Assembly: GCF_025943985.1 (NCBI RefSeq)
Contig: NZ_JAPCWE010000012.1
Coordinates: 1-64,000, forward strand
Direction: 5' to 3'
Length of the DNA: 64,000 nt
DNA from: Anaerorudis cellulosivorans
Lineage (GTDB): Bacteria; Bacteroidota; Bacteroidia; Bacteroidales; Dysgonomonadaceae
In this document: piece after piece, positions 8,612-18,485 of the stretch
Numbering within the stretch: position 1 is the first letter of the stretch
Layout of the letters: every line of letters starts with the position of its first letter
Notes under the pieces: generated by a model
Told to the model about the DNA's origin: nothing
The model's input: only the letters and a program-made list of their open reading frames with translations
Databases searched by the model: none
Translations under genes and position numbers: made by a program

Positions 8612-10450
8612 TTATCGATTAAAATCGATTTGGGCATTGCACAATTTTTGATAATATCCGTTTTGAGCATAGAGTTCGTCATGGTGCCCATGTTCTACTA
8701 TTTTTCCTTCATGCATAACATAAATCTCATCGGCATTTTTAATGGTGGATAAGCGATGGGCAATGGTAATGGTGGTACGATTTTTAACCAGTTGATCCAA
8801 TGCTTCTTGTACGAGTCTTTCTGATGCAGTATCTAATGCCGATGTGGCTTCGTCAAGAATGAGAATTTGAGGATCCTTCAGGATTGCCCGTGCAATGCTG
8901 ATGCGTTGGCGTTGACCGCCTGATAGTTTCCCGCCTCTGTCACCAATAATGGTCTGATATCCATGTTCGGTCGCCATGATAAATTCATGAGCATTGGCAA
9001 TCCGGGCTGCCTTTTCCACTTCCTCCTGAGTAACATTTTCGGTACCGAAGGCAATATTGTTAAAAAAAGTGTCGTTAAACAGAATGGCTTCCTGACTTAC
9101 ATATCCTATCAACGAACGTAAATCGTGAAGAGTAACATCTTTAATATTTATATCATCAATATAAATCCCACCTTGTTGAATATCATAAAAGCGAGAAAGA
9201 AGATCAACCATTGTTGACTTTCCTGAACCCGATTCACCAACTATAGCAATCGTTTTTCCTTTAGGGATAACCAGATCGATATCTTTCAATACCCAATCCG
9301 ATTGATAGGCAAACCAAACGTGCTTGTATCGGATAGCAGATTCAAATTGAAGTTTTTTTGGATTTTTCGGATTTTCTATCTCGTTTTGAGCTTTCAGAAT
9401 ACGGTCTATTCTGTCCATGGAAGCCAACCCTCTTTGGATGGCATAAGCCGATTTCGAAAAATCTTTGGCAGGGTTGATGATACTGTAAAAAATGGTGAGA
9501 TAATAAATAAATGTGGCTGCATCGATAAGACCGTTTCCTTCTAATATTAGCGAACCTCCAAACCAAAGAACAATGGCAACGGTAAGTGTACCAAGAAATT
9601 CGCTCATTGGATGAGCCAAATACTGGCGTCGGGCTATTCGGTTGGACATTTTTTTGAATTCGTCGCTCCCTTTTCGGAATCGTTCCGAAATCTTATTTTC
9701 GGCATTGAATGCTTTTATTATTCGCAATCCGCTCAATGTTTCCTCCACTTGCGACATTAGTTCCCCCCATTTATTTTGCGCTTCAAAAGATTTTCTTTTA
9801 AGTGTTTTCCCCACAGCACCCATTACATATCCCATTATCGGGAGCAGTACCAATACAAAAAGAGTAAGCTGCCAGCTCAACGCAATCATTGTACACAGAT
9901 AGATGAGAATAAGTATGGGATTTTTGAAGAGCATATCCAGGGAACTCATGATCGAATTTTCTACTTCGTTGACGTCACCGGAAATCCTGGCCAGAATGTC
10001 TCCTTTATGTTCCTCGGTAAAAAAACCGATAGGCAAAGCTAATATCTTGTCATTGATTTGGTTCCGGATATCTTTTACTACTCCGGTACGGATAGGGATC
10101 GTAAAATACGATCCGAGATAAGCGGTTGACGTTTTAAAAAAAGTCATGATAACCAAAACAGTTGAAAGGATCAGTAATGTTTGACTGCTTCCATAGGTTT
10201 CGATCAGTTGGGTAATATACCAGTATCCATTGTTTAGGAGAATATCCATGAACGAAACGCCGGGAGTATGCCATGAGATAAATTCATAGGTGGCAGTATT
10301 GATTTTAAACAGTACCTGAAGAATGGGGATGATAGTTGCTAGAGAGAATACATTTAAAATGGCGGTTAATATGTTGAAAATAAAAGTAAGAACAACATAC
10401 TTTTTGTAAGGAGGCAAAAATCGTTTGAGTATTTTAAATATTCCTTTCAT
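8612..10450 (-). CDS. ABC transporter, fused permease/ATPase (MsbA-like lipid exporter)
   Basis: Type IV (exporter-type) half-transporter of 612 residues: an N-terminal six-helix membrane domain (about 20-330), then the nucleotide-binding domain with Walker A GESGSGKST, signature LSGGQRQR, Walker B ILILDEATSALD and the H-loop IAHRLST. Closest in style to MsbA, which flips lipid A core across the inner membrane; substrate cannot be decided from sequence alone. ATG 10450 (MKGIFKILKRF) is preferred over the upstream frame to 10561, which would run across the divergent helicase start. It shares a palindromic promoter region with uvrD. Confidence 0.88.
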   Translation of the reverse strand: MKGIFKILKRFLPPYKKYVVLTFIFNILTAILNVFSLATIIPILQVLFKINTATYEFISWHTPGVSFMDILLNNGYWYITQLIETYGSSQTLLILSTVLVIMTFFKTSTAYLGSYFTIPIRTGVVKDIRNQINDKILALPIGFFTEEHKGDILARISGDVNEVENSIMSSLDMLFKNPILILIYLCTMIALSWQLTLFVLVLLPIMGYVMGAVGKTLKRKSFEAQNKWGELMSQVEETLSGLRIIKAFNAENKISERFRKGSDEFKKMSNRIARRQYLAHPMSEFLGTLTVAIVLWFGGSLILEGNGLIDAATFIYYLTIFYSIINPAKDFSKSAYAIQRGLASMDRIDRILKAQNEIENPKNPKKLQFESAIRYKHVWFAYQSDWVLKDIDLVIPKGKTIAIVGESGSGKSTMVDLLSRFYDIQQGGIYIDDINIKDVTLHDLRSLIGYVSQEAILFNDTFFNNIAFGTENVTQEEVEKAARIANAHEFIMATEHGYQTIIGDRGGKLSGGQRQRISIARAILKDPQILILDEATSALDTASERLVQEALDQLVKNRTTITIAHRLSTIKNADEIYVMHEGKIVEHGHHDELYAQNGYYQKLCNAQIDFNR

Positions 10451-10475
10451 TAAACTCGCAGGTTGAAAACCGGTA

Positions 10476-10524
10476 CAAAAGTACGATTTTTCGGGGAATA
10501 ACCGCCGAAAAATTCGTACTTTTG
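10476..10524. promoter_or_regulatory. Palindromic divergent promoter region (exporter / uvrD)
   Basis: The arms 10476-10494 and 10505-10524 are inverted copies differing by one inserted base, around a 10-bp centre. Each arm contains a -7 box TACTTTTG (minus strand at 10476-10483, plus strand at 10517-10524). The plus-strand box is only 6 bp before ATG 10530, implying a very short or leaderless uvrD transcript from that box. Neither -7 box has a clear -33 TTTG at the right distance. Confidence 0.6.
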
Positions 10525-10529
10525 TGAGT

Positions 10530-12854
10530 ATGGAACCGTCCGAAAAAAATACATTAACCAAATTGCTCGCTCAATTGAATGCAGCTCAACGTGATGCTGT
10601 TGAATTTTGTGATGGACCGTCACTCGTCATAGCCGGCGCAGGATCGGGGAAAACGCGAGTGCTTACCTACAAAATAGCCTATCTATTGGAACAGGGTCTT
10701 CCCCCTTACTATATTCTTGCTCTTACGTTTACAAATAAGGCCGCAAAGGAAATGAAGTCGCGTGTTTCCGACCTTGTGGGAGAAAAGAAGGCCCGGCAGG
10801 TATGGATGGGTACGTTCCATTCCATTTTTTCTCGTATTTTGCGTAATGAAGCCGAAAGCATCGGTTTCGATTCCAATTTTACGATTTTCGATGCTTCGGA
10901 TTCGCATAATCTCGTCAGGTTGATCATAAAAGATATGAAGCTTGATGATAAGGTATATCGTCCCGGAAGCGTGCATCACTGCATTTCGATGGCAAAAAAC
11001 AGCTTGATCACTCCTGCTATGTACGAACAAAACGCTGAAATTAGGGAGTACGACCGTAAAATAAAGCAACCGCTGATTTTTGAAATTTACCGTCGGTATC
11101 AGGAGCGTTTACGGGCAGCGAACAGCATGGATTTTGACGATCTGCTCATGTTTACCAATATCCTTTTTCGGGATCATCCCGATATATTGGAGAATTATCG
11201 GAATCGTTTTCAGTATATTTTGGTGGATGAATATCAAGATACGAATTTTGCACAGCATCTCATTGTAAAGCAATTGGCCGAAGTGCATCACCGTGTATTC
11301 GTTGTAGGCGATGATGCGCAGAGTATCTATTCGTTTAGGGGAGCAAATATCGATAATATTCTAAAATTTAAATCTTCTTATCCCGAAGCACAGGTATTTA
11401 AGCTTGAGCAAAATTATCGGTCAACCCAAAATATCGTGAATGCGGCCAATAGTTTAATAAAAAAAAATGTTGGACAAATTTCCAAGAATGTCTTCTCTAA
11501 ACAAGAAGAAGGTGAAAAAATAGAGGTAATCAGTGCTTTTTCCGATTTTGAAGAGGGAGTGATTATTGCCAATAAAATTGCCCGTATGCGTGTTGAGGAT
11601 CATGTGTCTTATGGCAATTTTGCTATTCTTTACCGAACCAATGCTCAGTCGCGAATTTTTGAAGAGTCGTTGCGTAAGAAAAATATTCCCTACCGCATTT
11701 ATGGTGGGCTTTCTTTTTATCAGCGAAAGGAAATCAAGGATATTATTGGTTATTTCCGATTGATTATTAATCCTCAGGATGAAGAGGCTTTCAGAAGGAT
11801 TATCAATTATCCGGCGCGTGGCATTGGCGATGTTACCGTCAATAAAATTTCGGATGCAGCGCAAATACACAATACCGGAATGTGGGAAGTGCTTTCCGAT
11901 CCGTTAAGGTATGACTTGAATGTGAATTCCGGAACATTGAAAAAACTGTCCGATTTTCGGGCGTTAATCCGCCATTTTATCGATCAAAACGAAAAGTTGA
12001 ATGCTTTTGAGTTGGCGCAAGAGGTAATAAAAAAAACCGGCATTGCGGGAGAGACATACCAGGATATGACGCCGGAAGGAATGAGCCGTGCCGAGAATAT
12101 TCAGGAATTGTTGAATGCCATGAATATATTTGTTGCACAACGGCAGGAGGAGGGCAATGACGATATTCGTCTGTCGGACTTTTTACAGGAAGTTTCGCTT
12201 CTTACTGATCAGGATACCGATGGCAATTCGGATTTGGAAAGGGTAACGCTCATGACAGTGCATTCAGCTAAGGGATTGGAATTTGATCATGTTTTTGTGG
12301 CGGGTCTGGAGGAGGATTTGTTCCCGGTAGCAATGGCAAAAAACGAGATGCGGGGGTTAGAAGAAGAGCGCCGCTTGTTTTATGTGGCTATCACACGTGC
12401 CAAAAAAACATGTACGCTTACCTATGCAAAAAGCCGTTTTCGAAACGGTCGCTTAAGTTCAACACAGAAAAGTCGGTTTTTGAGCGACATCGATCACACG
12501 TTCCTTTCATCGGAAAGCGATGCAATTTTTGTTGCTCATGCCGAACGTGAGGATGGTTTTTGGGGGTCGTTGCGTCGCAAGCGAGAAGAGGACACAGTAA
12601 ATAGAAGCCAAACACCTCTTTATAATTTTCAAAACGAGAAACTTTCTCCGGTTACCCAAACATCATCCGGATCGTTGTCGAAAGAAGCCGATGAACTTTG
12701 CAAAGGCGATATCATCGAACATGAACGTTTCGGCCGTGGCGTGGTTAGTGAGATAGAATCTGCCGGAAGTGACAAGCGGGCGTTCGTTGATTTCGATTCT
12801 GTCGGGAGAAAACAATTGTTGCTAAAGTTTGCAAAGTTTAAAATCGTGAAATAA
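10530..12854 (+). CDS. uvrD: UvrD/PcrA-type 3'-5' DNA helicase
   Basis: Superfamily 1A helicase for nucleotide excision and mismatch repair and for removing replication blocks. The 774 residues match PcrA/UvrD. Motifs seen: Q-motif LNAAQRDAV, Walker A AGAGSGKTR, TFTNKAAKEM (Ia), DEYQDTN (II), VGDDAQSIYSFRGA (III), EQNYRST (IV), VTLMTVHSAKGLEFDHVF (V) and EEERRLFYVAITRAK (VI). The C-terminus has the basic RFGRGVV tail typical of PcrA. ATG 10530 is chosen over GTG 10524. Confidence 0.95.
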   Translation: MEPSEKNTLTKLLAQLNAAQRDAVEFCDGPSLVIAGAGSGKTRVLTYKIAYLLEQGLPPYYILALTFTNKAAKEMKSRVSDLVGEKKARQVWMGTFHSIFSRILRNEAESIGFDSNFTIFDASDSHNLVRLIIKDMKLDDKVYRPGSVHHCISMAKNSLITPAMYEQNAEIREYDRKIKQPLIFEIYRRYQERLRAANSMDFDDLLMFTNILFRDHPDILENYRNRFQYILVDEYQDTNFAQHLIVKQLAEVHHRVFVVGDDAQSIYSFRGANIDNILKFKSSYPEAQVFKLEQNYRSTQNIVNAANSLIKKNVGQISKNVFSKQEEGEKIEVISAFSDFEEGVIIANKIARMRVEDHVSYGNFAILYRTNAQSRIFEESLRKKNIPYRIYGGLSFYQRKEIKDIIGYFRLIINPQDEEAFRRIINYPARGIGDVTVNKISDAAQIHNTGMWEVLSDPLRYDLNVNSGTLKKLSDFRALIRHFIDQNEKLNAFELAQEVIKKTGIAGETYQDMTPEGMSRAENIQELLNAMNIFVAQRQEEGNDDIRLSDFLQEVSLLTDQDTDGNSDLERVTLMTVHSAKGLEFDHVFVAGLEEDLFPVAMAKNEMRGLEEERRLFYVAITRAKKTCTLTYAKSRFRNGRLSSTQKSRFLSDIDHTFLSSESDAIFVAHAEREDGFWGSLRRKREEDTVNRSQTPLYNFQNEKLSPVTQTSSGSLSKEADELCKGDIIEHERFGRGVVSEIESAGSDKRAFVDFDSVGRKQLLLKFAKFKIVK

Positions 12855-12896
12855 AAACCGATAGAAATCCAAGCATTGCAAGTGTGTTACAAAATT

Positions 12897-14066
12897 TCAC
12901 AACGAAATCAGTGCTTCTTCGAACAGCGTGATTTTTTCCAATCCGTTTTCGTTGACAATATAGGTGTTTTCGATCCCGACAGCTCCGATATCGGGAAGAA
13001 CAAATTTGGGCTCGAGAGCAATTGCCATCCCCGGCTGAAGGATTTCTTTAGATCGGCGTGTCAGTACGGGCGGCTCGTTTATTTCCAGTCCTACGCCGTG
13101 TCCGATGAATTTTGCCTGTTGAACGGTTCCCATGAAATAGGGTTCGAGTTGATTTTCTTTTATCTTTCTTTCCGCCAATAAATAGAGATCGGCACACGGA
13201 GTGCCGGGTTTGGCGGTTTCCCGAATTTCGTCATGAATGTCAATGGACACCTGATGTACTTGATAAGCGATTTTCGGTACTTTCCCGATAGCAAAGGTGC
13301 GGGTCATATCATCCATGTAAGGACGATAATTTCCGGCCATATCGACCATAAGGGTAGTGCCTTCTTTTAGTGGTGTTCCGTTTGCACCCAGTGGCAACAG
13401 CGGGGTGATACCGCCTCCACCCAATGCATAATCGTATGGAGAGGGTGTCTGAGCATTGTTGCCGGCCAGAATGCTTCCCATATAAATATCCATATTTTCG
13501 CCAAAAGAACGAAAAATTCCCAAGGAGCCCGCTTTTCGCATCCGATATTCCAATTCAATCTGAAATTCGATATCGGTCATTCCGGGTTGATAGATGGAGC
13601 GGATTTGGGAATAGACTTCGGCATGGATTTTTGCACTTTCGCGTATCTGTTGAATTTCGAAGTTTGATTTTACTGCGCGTATTTCGCGTAATTTTTGCGA
13701 GGCATTAATAAGCTCGGGCATATTCAGTGCCGTTTGCAAACGAACGGCAGTGGAATATGACAAAGCATCGGCTTCAAGAAGCAGGCGCCTGGGAAGTGAA
13801 AGGTTATATTTACTGAGCATTTCGGGTAGCTGTTCCGGTTTGCGGAAATATTCCACATGTTGGCCTTCGATGCCCAGTGGACGTTTAATAAAGATGAGGG
13901 GGTCACTTTCGGGCAAGATATAAAGATAACCGTCAAAAATGAAATCGTTCAAATAAAACCGGTTGACCGAAGTTGTTATAATACAGGCATCAGCTTGCAG
14001 TTCTATCATAATTTGTTGAACTTTTCGCAATCGGTCGGTCAATTCTTCTTTTGGTGTTGAAATCAT
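12897..14066 (-). CDS. M24-family aminopeptidase (Xaa-Pro peptidase type)
   Basis: Metallopeptidase of the pita-bread fold, 389 residues: an N-terminal creatinase-like domain (1-130) and a C-terminal catalytic domain. Metal ligands are visible: MVDMAGNYRPYMDDMTR (two Asp), GHGVGLEINEPP (His), LEPKF (Glu) and GIENTY (Glu). This pattern suits Xaa-Pro aminopeptidase or dipeptidase, which releases the residue before proline; the exact specificity is open. It faces uvrD tail to tail with 42 bp between. Confidence 0.88.
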   Translation of the reverse strand: MISTPKEELTDRLRKVQQIMIELQADACIITTSVNRFYLNDFIFDGYLYILPESDPLIFIKRPLGIEGQHVEYFRKPEQLPEMLSKYNLSLPRRLLLEADALSYSTAVRLQTALNMPELINASQKLREIRAVKSNFEIQQIRESAKIHAEVYSQIRSIYQPGMTDIEFQIELEYRMRKAGSLGIFRSFGENMDIYMGSILAGNNAQTPSPYDYALGGGGITPLLPLGANGTPLKEGTTLMVDMAGNYRPYMDDMTRTFAIGKVPKIAYQVHQVSIDIHDEIRETAKPGTPCADLYLLAERKIKENQLEPYFMGTVQQAKFIGHGVGLEINEPPVLTRRSKEILQPGMAIALEPKFVLPDIGAVGIENTYIVNENGLEKITLFEEALISL

Positions 14067-14214
14067 AGGTTGTTTTTATTTTCAAAGGTAATGATTAATC
14101 CGATTTGTGGAGTATTATTGGGGATTGTTTTGTAAATTTGTCGGATTAGAAGACATTGTTTTTGTTCGAAATAATGTTGATCTCAAACCTGATTTGCCGG
14201 TTATTTTATATTCG

Positions 14215-15579
14215 ATGAAGGGAAGGATACTTTTGGTAGAAGATGATATGGGGTTCGGAACCATGCTTCAGAAATGGTTTGAACGAAACAATTTCTCGGT
14301 TCAGTGGTGTACGCGGTTAAATTCTGCCCGGGAAACCCTTAGTCAGGGAGAATACGATGTGGTTCTCTCCGATTTGCGTTTACCGGATGGAGATGGCATT
14401 ATGCTATTGCAGTGGATGAAAGAACGAAGGATGAATACGCCAGTGATTATTCTTACGGGTTTTGGAGAAGTACGGACTGCCGTGACAGCGATTAAACTGG
14501 GTGCGTTTGATTTTCTTGAGAAACCTGTCAATCCCTCTGTTCTCAAACAAAAAATTGAAAGTGTTTTTCAGCATGTAAAGGAAACGGTAAATACCAAAAC
14601 AACTTCAAAAAAAACGGTTAAATCTAAAACAGACCAATCTGCTCTGATCCCTTCTCTCGTAAAAGGAAATAGTCCGCTATTGAAAAAGATGTACGAATAT
14701 GTTGCTTTGGTTGCCCCGACACAAATGGCGGTTATGATTTTAGGCGAAAGCGGGAGCGGAAAAGAATATGTAGCACGGATGCTTCACGAGCAAAGTAATC
14801 GAGCCGAAGGGCCATTTATAGCAGTGGATTGCGGTATTTTATCGATGGAACTTGCACCGAGTGAATTGTTTGGACACAAAAAAGGAGCTTTTACTTCTGC
14901 AGTGGAAGATAAGATTGGTTTTTTTGAAGAAGCAAAGGGTGGTACCTTATTCCTTGATGAAGTTGGTAATCTGCCGTATGGGGTGCAGATGCAGATGCTT
15001 CGGGCTTTACAGGAAAAGAAAATCAGACCGGTAGGTTCAACTACGGATGTGGATGTGGATGTGCGTATTGTGACTGCTACAAACGAAAATCTAGAGAAAG
15101 CAATTGCTGCAGGTAAATTCAGAGAAGACCTGTATCACCGTTTAAACGAATTTTTGATAGAGGTACCTCCCTTGCGGGAATGTATCGAGGATATTTCTTC
15201 ATATGCTGCTCATTTTCTTGATGAAGCAAACATCGAGCTCGATCGTAACATTCGGTCTATTTCTCCGGAAGCGCTGCATAAATTGGAAAATTATTCATGG
15301 CCCGGTAATTTGCGCGAATTGCGAAATGTTATTCGAAGAGCAGTGTTGTTTACTACAGGCGACACGATTACGGCTGAAAATCTGCCTGTTTTGGAAGAAA
15401 AAACAGGTAAAGAATGTGAAAATAATATGTCCTTAACAAGGGATGCCGGTGAAGAAAAAGAAAGAATTGTGCGTGCATTGGAAAAAGCCAAGGGAAACAA
15501 AACATTGGCGGCGCGTTTGCTTCAAATCGACCGTAAGACCCTTTATAACAAGATGCATTTATACAACCTCGATCTCTGA
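14215..15579 (+). CDS. Sigma-54-type response regulator (NtrC family)
   Basis: 454 residues in three parts: receiver domain (1-120, phosphorylated Asp about 53 in VLSDLRLPDGDG), AAA+ ATPase (about 148-375, Walker A GESGSGKE, Walker B GTLFLDEV) and a Fis-type helix-turn-helix at the end (GNKTLAARLLQIDRKTLYNKM). Such proteins bind upstream sites and remodel sigma-54 RNA polymerase. The sigma-54 contact loop reads GAFTSA rather than GAFTGA (about 224-229). ATG 14215 starts at the canonical MKGRILLVEDD; the frame upstream to 14107 has no receiver-like sequence. The cognate kinase is probably the convergent hybrid kinase 9 bp away. Confidence 0.92.
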   Translation: MKGRILLVEDDMGFGTMLQKWFERNNFSVQWCTRLNSARETLSQGEYDVVLSDLRLPDGDGIMLLQWMKERRMNTPVIILTGFGEVRTAVTAIKLGAFDFLEKPVNPSVLKQKIESVFQHVKETVNTKTTSKKTVKSKTDQSALIPSLVKGNSPLLKKMYEYVALVAPTQMAVMILGESGSGKEYVARMLHEQSNRAEGPFIAVDCGILSMELAPSELFGHKKGAFTSAVEDKIGFFEEAKGGTLFLDEVGNLPYGVQMQMLRALQEKKIRPVGSTTDVDVDVRIVTATNENLEKAIAAGKFREDLYHRLNEFLIEVPPLRECIEDISSYAAHFLDEANIELDRNIRSISPEALHKLENYSWPGNLRELRNVIRRAVLFTTGDTITAENLPVLEEKTGKECENNMSLTRDAGEEKERIVRALEKAKGNKTLAARLLQIDRKTLYNKMHLYNLDL

Positions 15580-15588
15580 TCGATTTTC

Positions 15589-18003
15589 TTACAGGTAATC
15601 GTTGTTTATTTTATCGGCAAAAGTTTGTAGCTCTTTTATCGTCTTACCTAGTTCTTCTTTCCATTGAGGAAAAGCAGCGTCATCTTGGCCGCGGAGCTGA
15701 TCCATTTTTCGCAATACGCTGCAGAGGTATTCTGCATTTAATTGGGCAAGAAAAGGATGCATTTTGTGGCATAGGTGTTGTGCCCCTTCAAAATTGTTTT
15801 CTTCAATCATCTGTTTCAGCTTTTCGATATCCTCATACGTGGTTTTGACGAACGTGGCAAGGATTTCTTTTATCGCTTTTTCATCTTCGTCGAATAAGGA
15901 TGCCAAAAGGGGAAAATGGGTTGACAATGGGATCGGAGGTGTTTCCCGTTTTTTGTTTTGCGAGAGTATCTCCAAGAGCTTTTCTATATCGACAGGCTTC
16001 GTTATGAATCCATTGAATCCTTCCGATAAGGCTTTTTTTTCAGTGTAATCGTCGTAGGCAGTCATTAGCCATACCGGGATCTCGGGATGGCTTTCCTTTA
16101 TAAGTGCCAAAATATCCTTACCTGTGGTATTTTGAAGTTCCATATCCGTAAATATGATGTCGTAGTGTGACATGTTTTTGATGCTTTCCTCGATATGTGT
16201 GTCATCTGTGCATAAAGTTACCTCATGCCCTATTTGCTGCAATACTTCTTTCAGCATGTTTGCCAGTGCCGGATGATCTTCAAAAATCAAGATACGGTGC
16301 GCAATTGTCTGATCGTTCTCGGTAGGATTTTTGTTGTCCGAAAGGGTATCCACCGCCATTTTTATGAGAGGCAGTTCAACTGTAACACAGGTCCCTTTGC
16401 CTTTTTCCGATGTTATCGTTATGGTTCCGTTGAGTGCTTCCGTGAGCCCTTTTGTGACATACATGCCGAAACCGTTGCCTTCTTCTTTTAACGGATTCTG
16501 TATTCGGGAAAACGGCTTGAAAATTTCCGGCAGGTCTTTTTCGTCGATTCCGATACCGGTGTCGGCAACCGTGAAAATTACCTTTTCGCCTTCGCCTTTT
16601 TTCAGGGATAATACAACTTTTCCTTGAATGGTATATTTTATGGCATTGGACAGAAGATTGGAAAGGATTTGTTTAAGCAGGGTATAATCGGTTTCGACAA
16701 TAAAGGGATTTTCCAACTGATTATCGAATTCAAGTTGAAGGTTTTTCGTTTCCGCAAAAGGACGAAACATATCGATTACTTCTTCGGCCACGTCTGTCAG
16801 ATTGAAATGCGAGAGATTGAGTTTTTTTGAGTTTTGTTCCATGCGGGAGAATTCGAGCAGATTCGTGAGCATGGTCAGGATATATTTTCCCGAATTCAGC
16901 GCCGATTGAATTTGACGTTTTTTGTCGTCGGATGTTTCGGTCGATTTCCATAAATCCATATAGCCCATGATAGAAGTAAGTGGTGTTTTTATGTTATGAG
17001 AAACAGATAGCAGCAGCTTGTGCCGGCTTTCCATGAGTTTTTCGGTAAGTTGTTTTTCTTTTATCAGATCCCTCCGTGCTTTTTGCCCTTTGTTCAGGTC
17101 GTTGATGATAAGCAGGATGAAGGTTAATATTAAAAGCAGTGAGAAAACGCCTGAAGCGATTGAAAAAATAAAAATCTGCCGGGTGAGCCTGCTGCTCTCT
17201 GAGATTCCCTTTTGTGCCGTTTCTATCGTTTCTTGATGAAGACGGGTCAGCAGTTGGGAGAGTTGAAGCGATATTTCCTGTTCCGAAAGAACCAGATTCC
17301 TTACTTGTTTTTCAATCCCTTGCATTTGGGACGAATAATTTCGTGAAGCTCTTTGGGTGGTGACTTTCAGATCGGCATATATCTCTTTGTCCACTCCCGA
17401 TTTTAGGGTGTCTTTTTCTATAGTGGTCACACGTATTGTTGTGTCTACAGCGGACTGTGGCACAAATAAATTTTTTAGACGGCTCCAAAAATCCTTTTTT
17501 TCTTTGACGATGACGGTGGTACTTTGATTGGTGGAAACAACGGATGAGTCTTGGATATTTTCTATTTTTTTGGTTAACTCTTTCAACGGATTTTGCGATC
17601 TGAATTGCCCGGCTAGTTTGGAGACGAGTGCATTTTTTTCTCCCAGTAGGATATGAATATTCTGAAGGAGTGTATCTTGACTTTTTGTGGAGGAAATACT
17701 TTGCATCTCTCTTATTTGACGTGAAATATCGTTATAGAGAGAATCGTAATACTGGTTGAAAAGTGGATCGGGAGAAAAAAGAAGGGTATTGGTTATATCT
17801 TGAATGTGTTGAACGGACGAGATAAGATGATTGGTGGAGGAAAGCGTTTGGTAAGAACGTGCAATTTCTTTCTCTTGAGTGTCGATATTTTTTTTCAAGG
17901 TATAAGAATAGATGAAAATGCCACAAAAATAAAGGATCACAACTAAAAATATCAATCCTATTTTTATTCTGATGGTATGTTCCGGTGCATCATTTTTCTT
18001 CAT
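15589..18003 (-). CDS. Hybrid sensor histidine kinase with receiver and Hpt domains
   Basis: 804 residues. TM helix 1 at about 13-33; an extracytoplasmic, largely helical coiled-coil region of about 240 residues; TM helix 2 at about 277-301. Then HisKA (SVSHNIKTPLTS, His about 336), HATPase (NLLSNAIKY, ADTGIGI, GFGMYV), receiver (Asp about 620 in IFTDMEL) and C-terminal Hpt (HLCHKMHP, His about 746). This gives a full His-Asp-His relay ready to pass phosphate to the convergent response regulator. ATG 18003 is chosen over TTG 18015. The sensory region has no Cache or PAS signature that I can see, so the stimulus is unknown. Confidence 0.9.
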   Translation of the reverse strand: MKKNDAPEHTIRIKIGLIFLVVILYFCGIFIYSYTLKKNIDTQEKEIARSYQTLSSTNHLISSVQHIQDITNTLLFSPDPLFNQYYDSLYNDISRQIREMQSISSTKSQDTLLQNIHILLGEKNALVSKLAGQFRSQNPLKELTKKIENIQDSSVVSTNQSTTVIVKEKKDFWSRLKNLFVPQSAVDTTIRVTTIEKDTLKSGVDKEIYADLKVTTQRASRNYSSQMQGIEKQVRNLVLSEQEISLQLSQLLTRLHQETIETAQKGISESSRLTRQIFIFSIASGVFSLLLILTFILLIINDLNKGQKARRDLIKEKQLTEKLMESRHKLLLSVSHNIKTPLTSIMGYMDLWKSTETSDDKKRQIQSALNSGKYILTMLTNLLEFSRMEQNSKKLNLSHFNLTDVAEEVIDMFRPFAETKNLQLEFDNQLENPFIVETDYTLLKQILSNLLSNAIKYTIQGKVVLSLKKGEGEKVIFTVADTGIGIDEKDLPEIFKPFSRIQNPLKEEGNGFGMYVTKGLTEALNGTITITSEKGKGTCVTVELPLIKMAVDTLSDNKNPTENDQTIAHRILIFEDHPALANMLKEVLQQIGHEVTLCTDDTHIEESIKNMSHYDIIFTDMELQNTTGKDILALIKESHPEIPVWLMTAYDDYTEKKALSEGFNGFITKPVDIEKLLEILSQNKKRETPPIPLSTHFPLLASLFDEDEKAIKEILATFVKTTYEDIEKLKQMIEENNFEGAQHLCHKMHPFLAQLNAEYLCSVLRKMDQLRGQDDAAFPQWKEELGKTIKELQTFADKINNDYL

Positions 18004-18188
18004 ATATCCTATCAATCAAGAATTCATTTTTCAGATTCTTACTTCAAACTTAGAAAAAAAAGTCGAGATTTTATAATTTGTATCGTTCTGTCTTTTGTTC
18101 ATATCTATCGTAAACTTATTTCAGAACAAGACACATTCTTTTCTGTCTCACCTGTTGAATCAAACATAAACTTCTTTTAAATGCAATA

Positions 18189-18297
18189 TTCTACACCTAA
18201 AGCGAAAATAGAAATAATAATCTGTCGCTTGAAGAATAGGTTGTTTCAGTTCGCATTATTGTGGAATATTTCTACATGTTTTCTACACATTTCTACA
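18189..18297 (+). promoter_or_regulatory. Phased TTCTACA direct repeats (putative activator sites)
   Basis: TTCTACA occurs at 18189-18195, 18270-18276, 18281-18287 and 18291-18297. The last three are spaced 11 and 10 bp, one DNA turn apart, which would place them on one face. They lie about 190 bp before the exported 128-aa protein, in the 482-bp space 18004-18485. A TGGC at 18310 could be part of a sigma-54 promoter but the matching -12 GC is missing. Nothing else recognisable is in this space. Confidence 0.45.
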
Positions 18298-18485
18298 ATA
18301 TAAATTTATGGCATAAAAAGTTCTCCATTTATATTTATTTGAATATGAGTATTATAGGATACATGGGGATAGGGTTTGGTATTTTAGTACGTTATTTGAA
18401 TATAAATAGATGAACAAGATAAGATGATGTTGATGGCCATTAACAAAAACAAAATCAACAAAAAATTAAGGTTCACATTTAAAAT

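Noticed and set aside
18308-18325. Sigma-54 promoter TGGCAT ... near 18309
   Set aside because: GG is present but the required GC ten bases later reads TC, so it falls short of the -24/-12 rule.
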